From Pseudomonadota bacterium (GTDB taxonomy: Bacteria; Pseudomonadota; Alphaproteobacteria; Rhizobiales; Methylopilaceae): a stretch of DNA of 6,150 nt. The stretch spans positions 1-6,150 of the forward strand of contig JAEWEX010000253.1 of NCBI GenBank assembly GCA_023389135.1, in the 5' to 3' direction. The notes under the pieces are model-generated. The model was not told the origin of the DNA and ran no database searches. It saw only the letters and a program-made list of their open reading frames with translations. Numbering within the stretch: the first letter of the stretch is position 1; each line of letters opens with the position of its first letter. Below, piece after piece: positions 1-6,150 of the stretch. Both the position numbers and the translations under genes were made by a program.

Positions 1-315
1 CACGTGCTGGCCGTTGACCAGCACGATACGCGCCGGCGCGAGGCCCTCATGGCCCGCCAGCGCGGCCCCGGCGGCCGCCACCGTGGCGGCGTCGTTGGCG
101 GCGGCCACGGGGCGCGCCTCGCGCATGGCGGCGCGCAGATCGGTGTATTTCCACTCCTCGACGCGGCGATGCGGCAGCCCCGCGTCGCGCAGGGTCGCGA
201 AGGCGGCGTCGCGGCGCGCGATCTCGCTGGGCTGGAGGCGCGCGCGGGCGGCGTCGAAGGCCTCGACCAGCGCCGTCTCGGCGGCCGTGCGGATGGGTCG
301 GACGTCGGCTGTCAT
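1..315 (-). CDS. sufD: SufD, Fe-S cluster assembly scaffold subunit (N-terminal part, cut by window edge)
   Basis: SufD pairs with SufB in the SufBC2D complex, the cytoplasmic scaffold on which iron-sulfur clusters are assembled. Only the first 105 residues are present, with no stop codon before the edge. The N-terminal helical region carries HRRVEEWKYTDLR at about residues 49-61, a hallmark of SufD N-termini (a hydrophilic helix followed by the EEWKYTDL motif), and then an Ala-rich stretch leading to ARIVLVNG (95-102), the usual entry to the beta-helical core. The ATG at 315 is chosen because it follows a strong Shine-Dalgarno and lies only 9 bp after the sufC stop. That spacing implies operon membership and probable translational coupling. 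The core domain and C-terminus are outside the window, so integrity cannot be judged. The identification rests on the motif together with its position after sufB and sufC. Confidence 0.9.
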   Translation of the reverse strand, partial: MTADVRPIRTAAETALVEAFDAARARLQPSEIARRDAAFATLRDAGLPHRRVEEWKYTDLRAAMREARPVAAANDAATVAAAGAALAGHEGLAPARIVLVNGQHV

Positions 316-324
316 GATCCCTCC

Positions 325-325
<1 letters not shown>
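316..325 (-). promoter_or_regulatory. sufD ribosome binding site overlapping the sufC stop
   Basis: Read on the minus strand, the last A of the sufC TGA begins AGGAGGG, followed by ATC and the sufD ATG. The Shine-Dalgarno is almost perfect, although its spacing to the ATG is short (about 4-5 nt after the core). The overlap with the upstream stop suggests that ribosomes finishing SufC help initiate SufD. Confidence 0.75.
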
Positions 326-1071
<746 letters not shown>

Positions 1072-1126
1072 CTCTGTTTCCGTTTCAATCGTCGCGCCCG
1101 GACGGTCGCGTTGTCGCCTGGTCTTT

Positions 1127-1172
1127 CCCTTCTCCCGCCGGGAGAAGGTGGCCCGGAGGGCCGGATGAGGGG
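1127..1172. repeat. REP-like palindromic repeat, copy 1 (sufB-sufC gap)
   Basis: A 46-bp module. It has an outer perfect hairpin with 9-bp arms, CCTTCTCCC at 1128-1136 and GGGAGAAGG at 1140-1148 (loop GCC). A smaller hairpin follows, GGCCC at 1150-1154 and GGGCC at 1158-1162, and the module ends in GATGAGGGG. This is the style of the dispersed extragenic palindromes common in proteobacterial genomes. An inverted relative lies at 1206-1252. No T-tract follows the stem in either orientation, so it is not an intrinsic terminator. Confidence 0.8.
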
Positions 1173-1205
1173 AGTGGCGGAGGCAAATGCGGCAGCGCCG
1201 GCATG

Positions 1206-1252
1206 CCCTCACCCGCCGCCTCCGGCGGCACCCTCTCCCGGCGGGAGAGGGT
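1206..1252. repeat. REP-like palindromic repeat, copy 2, inverted relative to copy 1
   Basis: This module is the reverse-complement relative of the one at 1127-1172. It has a 10-bp perfect stem, ACCCTCTCCC at 1230-1239 and GGGAGAGGGT at 1243-1252, plus a 6-bp stem, GCCGCC at 1215-1220 and GGCGGC at 1224-1229. The large stem begins 6 bases after the sufB stop codon in the direction of transcription. One base pair of the large stem differs between the copies in a compensated way (T-A in one, C-G in the other), and the small stem differs in sequence but remains paired. Together the two copies form a BIME-like inverted pair that can also fold into one long hairpin across a 33-bp spacer. Confidence 0.8.
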
Positions 1253-1258
1253 CAAAAA

Positions 1259-2731
<1,473 letters not shown>

Positions 2732-2736
2732 GTGCA

Positions 2737-2744
2737 CTCTCCTT
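2737..2744 (-). promoter_or_regulatory. sufB ribosome binding site (decides start)
   Basis: The minus-strand sequence AAGGAGAG covers 2744-2737. Its AGGAG core ends 7 nt before the ATG at 2731. The alternative in-frame GTG at 2737 begins inside this element, so the ATG is the real start. Confidence 0.8.
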
Positions 2745-2749
2745 CATCG

Positions 2750-2800
2750 CCGCGGGGTCAAGGCCCGCGGGTTACGGATGGCGCCGCACGCGACGGCGCC
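2750..2800. other. Two tandem GC hairpins between sufS and sufB
   Basis: The short sufS-sufB gap contains two perfect stem-loops, each with 7-bp arms and a 7-nt loop. The first has CCGCGGG (2750-2756) and CCCGCGG (2764-2770); the second has GGCGCCG (2780-2786) and CGGCGCC (2794-2800). Neither has a downstream T-tract, so they do not look like intrinsic terminators. In the operon transcript they could act as stability or processing stems just upstream of the sufB ribosome binding site. GC-rich DNA yields some stems by chance, so function is inference. Confidence 0.5.
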
Positions 2801-2807
2801 GGACTTG

Positions 2808-3983
2808 TCAGGCCACGCGCAGGCGAAGCCGGTTACGCAACGGGGCCATCGCCCGATCAAACACGGCGACCGCTTCGGCCACGTCCCCGGCCGTCGTCGA
2901 CCAGCCGAGGCTGAACCGCAGCAGCCCGAGGGCCAGTTCGTCCGCCACGCCCATGGCCACCAGCGTCGAGGGCGGCGCGACCTTGCCCGACGAGCACGCC
3001 GAACCGGCGGACACCGCGAGCCCGGCGAGATCCAGCGCCATCAGCGAGGTGGCCGAGGCGACGCCCGGAACCGCCACGCCGGACGTGGTCGGCAGCCGCG
3101 CCGCACCCGCCCCGAACACCACGAGGTCGGGCGCCGCCGCGGCGAGACCCGCCTCCAGCGCGTCGCGCAGCGCGGCGAGACGGGGCGCCTCCGCCTCCAT
3201 ATGGTGGCCGGCCTCGCGGGCCGCAGCCCCGAAGCCCGCGATTCCCGCGACATTGTGCGTGCCGCCGCGCAGGCCGAACTCCTGCCCGCCGCCACGCACC
3301 AGGGCCGCGTCGCAGTGCAGGCCCTCGCGCGCCCGCACGAGCGCGCCGACGCCGGGCGGACCGCCGAGCTTGTGGGCGGCGAGGATCAGCAGGTCGGCGC
3401 CGAGCGCCGCCATGTCCAGCGGCGTCTTGCCGGCGGACTGGACCGCATCGCACACCACCAGGCCGCCGGCGGCATGGACCCGCCGCGCCGCCTCGGCCAC
3501 CGGCTGGATCACGCCCGTGACGTTGTTGGCGGCCTGCAGCGCCAGCATCACCCGCAGGCCGCCGGCGCGGGCCAGCGCCGCGTCGAGCGCCGCGAGGTCG
3601 ATGACGCCGTCCGGATCCACCGGCACGATCTCGACGGCGTCGGCCGGGAAGCGGTGGCCGCGGGAGACCGCCGCATGCTCGGTGGCGCCCATCAGCAGCC
3701 GGCCGGCCGGCGGCGCGCCGGGCGCATCGCGCCATTGGGGGGACAAGGCCAGGTTGGCCGCCTCCGTGGCGCCGCTGGTGAAGACGACGCAGCGGGCATC
3801 CACCCCCGCCAGCGCCGCGACCTCGCCGCGCGCACGCTCCACGGTCGCCCGGGCCGCCCTGCCCTCGGCATGGACCGCATTGGCGTTGCCGGCCAGCGCC
3901 ATGGCCTCCAGCATCGCCTCGCGCGCGCAGGCGCGCAGCGGGGATGTGCCGTTGTGGTCGAAGTACAGGCGGCGTCCGGTCAT
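2808..3983 (-). CDS. sufS: Group I (IscS/NifS-like) cysteine desulfurase of the suf operon
   Basis: This PLP-dependent enzyme converts L-cysteine to L-alanine and passes the sulfur, as a persulfide, to the SufBCD scaffold. It has 391 residues, normal for the family. Visible landmarks are YFDHNGTSP near the N-terminus (7-15), TSGATEAAN (69-77), TEHAAV with His103 stacking over PLP, CDAVQSAGK with Asp179 and Gln182 contacting the cofactor, the PLP-binding Lys205 in AAHKLGGP, RGG motifs (230-241), and catalytic Cys330 in SAGSACSSGK. The long loop around that Cys and the overall pattern indicate group I rather than the group II SufS of E. coli. Such a gene at the head of alphaproteobacterial suf operons is often named iscS, sufS or sufS2, so the symbol is approximate. 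The residue before the PLP His-Lys pair is Ala-Ala rather than the Ser-Ala of IscS. The ATG at 3983 has AGAGG close upstream. A second, group II desulfurase would be expected beyond sufD, outside the window. Confidence 0.92.
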   Translation of the reverse strand: MTGRRLYFDHNGTSPLRACAREAMLEAMALAGNANAVHAEGRAARATVERARGEVAALAGVDARCVVFTSGATEAANLALSPQWRDAPGAPPAGRLLMGATEHAAVSRGHRFPADAVEIVPVDPDGVIDLAALDAALARAGGLRVMLALQAANNVTGVIQPVAEAARRVHAAGGLVVCDAVQSAGKTPLDMAALGADLLILAAHKLGGPPGVGALVRAREGLHCDAALVRGGGQEFGLRGGTHNVAGIAGFGAAAREAGHHMEAEAPRLAALRDALEAGLAAAAPDLVVFGAGAARLPTTSGVAVPGVASATSLMALDLAGLAVSAGSACSSGKVAPPSTLVAMGVADELALGLLRFSLGWSTTAGDVAEAVAVFDRAMAPLRNRLRLRVA

Positions 3984-4093
3984 CTGCCTCTGCTGGCGGC
4001 GGCAAGCTTGTGCTTGTCAGCCGCCATGCCATCTATGCTAAGAACGCGATCCCGCGACGGGCGAGCATTCCACATGCACGCCCGCGGGAATTC

Positions 4094-4110
4094 GTTAGAA
4101 TAATTCTAAC
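4094..4110. promoter_or_regulatory. Irr box (ICE)-like palindrome in the divergent promoter region
   Basis: GTTAGAATAATTCTAAC is a perfect palindrome of two 8-bp arms around one central base, and it is an AT-rich island in GC-rich DNA. Its core TTAGAA-N3-TTCTAA agrees with the iron control element recognised by Irr, the Fur-family haem/iron-responsive regulator of Rhizobiales and Rhodobacterales, as I recall the consensus. It lies about 120 bp upstream of the desulfurase start and about 80 bp upstream of the hydrolase start, so it could control either or both units. TAGAAT hexamers that resemble a -10 box occur on both strands within it, which would place a bound regulator over the promoter. 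The palindrome is seen directly; the Irr assignment is inference from the consensus. Confidence 0.72.
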
Positions 4111-4138
4111 ACTTGTGGGCCGTCAGCGAAAGTGTCAA
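4103..4138 (-). promoter_or_regulatory. Possible suf operon promoter elements (tentative)
   Basis: On the minus strand a perfect TTGACA sits at 4138-4133 and a TAGAAT (one mismatch to TATAAT) at 4108-4103 inside the ICE-like palindrome. The 24-nt gap between them is too long for a standard sigma-70 pair. The sequence at normal spacing from TAGAAT is only TTTCGC. A promoter in this region is expected because the suf operon starts downstream, but the exact elements are uncertain. Confidence 0.3.
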
Positions 4139-4187
4139 ATCCGTTGACCTTCCGCAAGAGGCCACCAGTCGAGCGAGTTTTCCACAT

Positions 4188-4844
4188 ATGCCCGAGGTGA
4201 TTTTCAACGGCCCGGCCGGGCGGCTCGAGGGCCGCTTCCATCCCTCCAAGAAGAAGAGCGCCCCGATCGCCATCGTGCTGCACCCGCACCCGCAGTTCGG
4301 CGGCACGATGAACAACCCGCTCGTCTACCAGCTCTACTACATGTTCGCCGAGCGGGGCTTCGCCGTCCTGCGCTTCAACTTCCGCGGCGTCGGCCGCAGC
4401 CAGGGCATCTATCACGGACAGGACGAGCTGTCGGATGCCGCGGCCGCCCTGGACTGGGCCCAGACCATCAATCCGGACGCGCGCGCATGCTGGGTGGCCG
4501 GCGTCTCCTTCGGCGCCTGGATCGGCATGCAGCTCCTGATGCGCCGCCCGGAGATCGAGGGCTTCGTGTCGGTGGCGCCTCCCGCCGGCCGCTTCGACTT
4601 CTCGTTCCTGGCGCCCTGCCCGTCCTCGGGCCTGTTCGTGCATGGCGACGAGGACCGCGTGGCGCCGCCCAAGGAGGTGCAGAACCTCATCGACAAGCTG
4701 AAGACCCAGCGCGGCATCGTCATCGACCAGACGGTGGTGCCCGGCGCCAACCACTTCTTCGAGGACAAGGCGACCGAGCTGGTCGACGCGGTGGGCCGCT
4801 ATGTGGACAAGCGGCTGGCGGCCATCGGCGAAGACGCCGCCTGA
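4188..4844 (+). CDS. Small alpha/beta hydrolase (COG2945-like)
   Basis: A 218-residue single-domain alpha/beta hydrolase of a type conserved in alphaproteobacteria; its substrate is unknown to me. The fold and catalytic residues are visible: HPHPQFGGTMNN (32-43) near the oxyanion region, LRFNFRGVGRSQG (61-73), nucleophile elbow GVSFG with Ser107, acid loop HGDEDRVAPP with Asp154/Asp156 (the second is the likely catalytic acid), and GANHFF with His189. There is no signal peptide, so it is probably cytoplasmic. The frame extends upstream to a TTG at 4113, but the conserved start MPEVIFNGPAGRLEGR begins at the ATG at 4188. The upstream Shine-Dalgarno is poor. The gene is divergent from the suf operon and 21 bp upstream of the reductase gene, so the two plus-strand genes are probably co-transcribed. 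Esterase or dienelactone-hydrolase-like activity is possible, but nothing in the sequence fixes it. Confidence 0.9.
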   Translation: MPEVIFNGPAGRLEGRFHPSKKKSAPIAIVLHPHPQFGGTMNNPLVYQLYYMFAERGFAVLRFNFRGVGRSQGIYHGQDELSDAAAALDWAQTINPDARACWVAGVSFGAWIGMQLLMRRPEIEGFVSVAPPAGRFDFSFLAPCPSSGLFVHGDEDRVAPPKEVQNLIDKLKTQRGIVIDQTVVPGANHFFEDKATELVDAVGRYVDKRLAAIGEDAA

Positions 4845-5894
<1,050 letters not shown>

Positions 5895-5953
5895 CGCGCA
5901 CGCCGTCGACCCGGATCGCCGTCACCCTTCGGCCCGACCCACGGCTGTCCGGT
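5895..5953. other. Gap between the reductase gene and the transposase end
   Basis: These 59 bases separate the reductase stop from the convergent transposase stop. I see no clear intrinsic terminator and no recognisable gene. The left terminal inverted repeat of the insertion sequence, and the insertion point, should lie here, but they cannot be placed without the other end of the element. Confidence 0.35.
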
Positions 5954-6150
5954 TCATGTTTCGAGGCCGTTGAAGGCGAGTTGCCTTGGGTCGTGGATGA
6001 CGGTTGGCGGGGGATGGCGCAGCATGTCGATTGGTCTGCGGTGCATGATGTTGGCGCGCACGAGGCGGGCGAAGGCGAGCGGTGGTTCGGCGCTGCGTGC
6101 GGCGTCGGCGGCGAGCCTGAGCAGCAGGAAGGCGATGAGGGCGACGGCGA
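5954..6150 (-). mobile_element. C-terminal end of a DDE transposase (probable IS4 family), cut by window edge
   Basis: On the minus strand a frame is open from the right edge to a TGA at 5956-5954, giving the last 64 residues of a protein. It begins AVALIAFLLLRLAAD and continues PLAFARLVRANIMHRRPIDML (23-43) and HDPRQLAFNGLET to the end. The hydrophobic ALIAFLLLRLA segment followed by PLAFARLVRANxMHRRxID resembles the C-terminus of IS4-family transposases frequent in alphaproteobacteria. The DDE catalytic residues are N-terminal to this piece and outside the window, so family and integrity are uncertain. The element is convergent with the reductase gene and ends about 60 bp after it. Confidence 0.65.

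Noticed and set aside
1072..1212. Upstream extension of the sufC reading frame (47 extra codons)
   Set aside because: It translates through the palindromic repeat (giving [19 protein letters not shown] sequence) and exceeds the family length; the conserved SufC N-terminus begins at the ATG at 1071.
1127..1252. CRISPR array
   Set aside because: There are only two repeat modules, they are inverted rather than direct, and they carry internal palindromes typical of REP elements.
1206..1258. Intrinsic terminator after sufB
   Set aside because: The stem is strong, but in the direction of sufB transcription the T-run lies before the stem rather than after it, and in the other direction the stem is followed by A residues. 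sufC and sufD continue the operon.
2732..2737. GTG at 2737 as the sufB start
   Set aside because: It overlaps the Shine-Dalgarno AAGGAGAG; the ATG at 2731 has the proper spacing and the conserved N-terminus.
4113..4187. TTG-initiated N-terminal extension of the alpha/beta hydrolase
   Set aside because: The extra 25 residues are unlike the family, and the conserved MPEVIF start is encoded by the ATG at 4188.

Overview
The window reads as a piece of a high-GC alphaproteobacterial chromosome, most likely Hyphomicrobiales (Rhizobiales) or a close relative. The reasons are an IscS-like cysteine desulfurase leading sufB-sufC-sufD, an Irr-type (ICE) palindrome upstream of that operon, alphaproteobacterial protein signatures, and very GC-rich third codon positions. 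This assignment is inference; no rRNA or other marker gene is present.

Layout: bases 1-3983 hold the first four genes of a suf iron-sulfur cluster assembly operon on the minus strand. In transcription order these are a group I cysteine desulfurase (3983-2808), sufB (2731-1259), sufC (1071-325) and the first 105 codons of sufD (315-1, running off the left edge). Bases 3984-4187 are a divergent regulatory region with a perfect 17-bp palindrome that fits the Irr box. Bases 4188-5894 hold two plus-strand genes 21 bp apart: a small conserved alpha/beta hydrolase and a thioredoxin-reductase-like ferredoxin-NADP(+) reductase. Bases 5954-6150 hold the C-terminal end of a minus-strand DDE transposase, probably IS4 family, whose body lies beyond the right edge.

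The desulfurase releases sulfur from cysteine, the SufBCD complex (SufC ATPase with SufB/SufD scaffold) builds the cluster, and the reductase can supply electrons as reduced ferredoxin. A shared, iron-responsive control point between the two divergent units is plausible but untested.

The most notable non-coding elements are the ICE-like palindrome, an inverted pair of REP-like palindromic repeats filling the unusually long sufB-sufC gap, and two back-to-back GC hairpins in the sufS-sufB gap. I see no sign of an undescribed system; this is largely well-known housekeeping gene content with some regulatory and repeat features worth checking.
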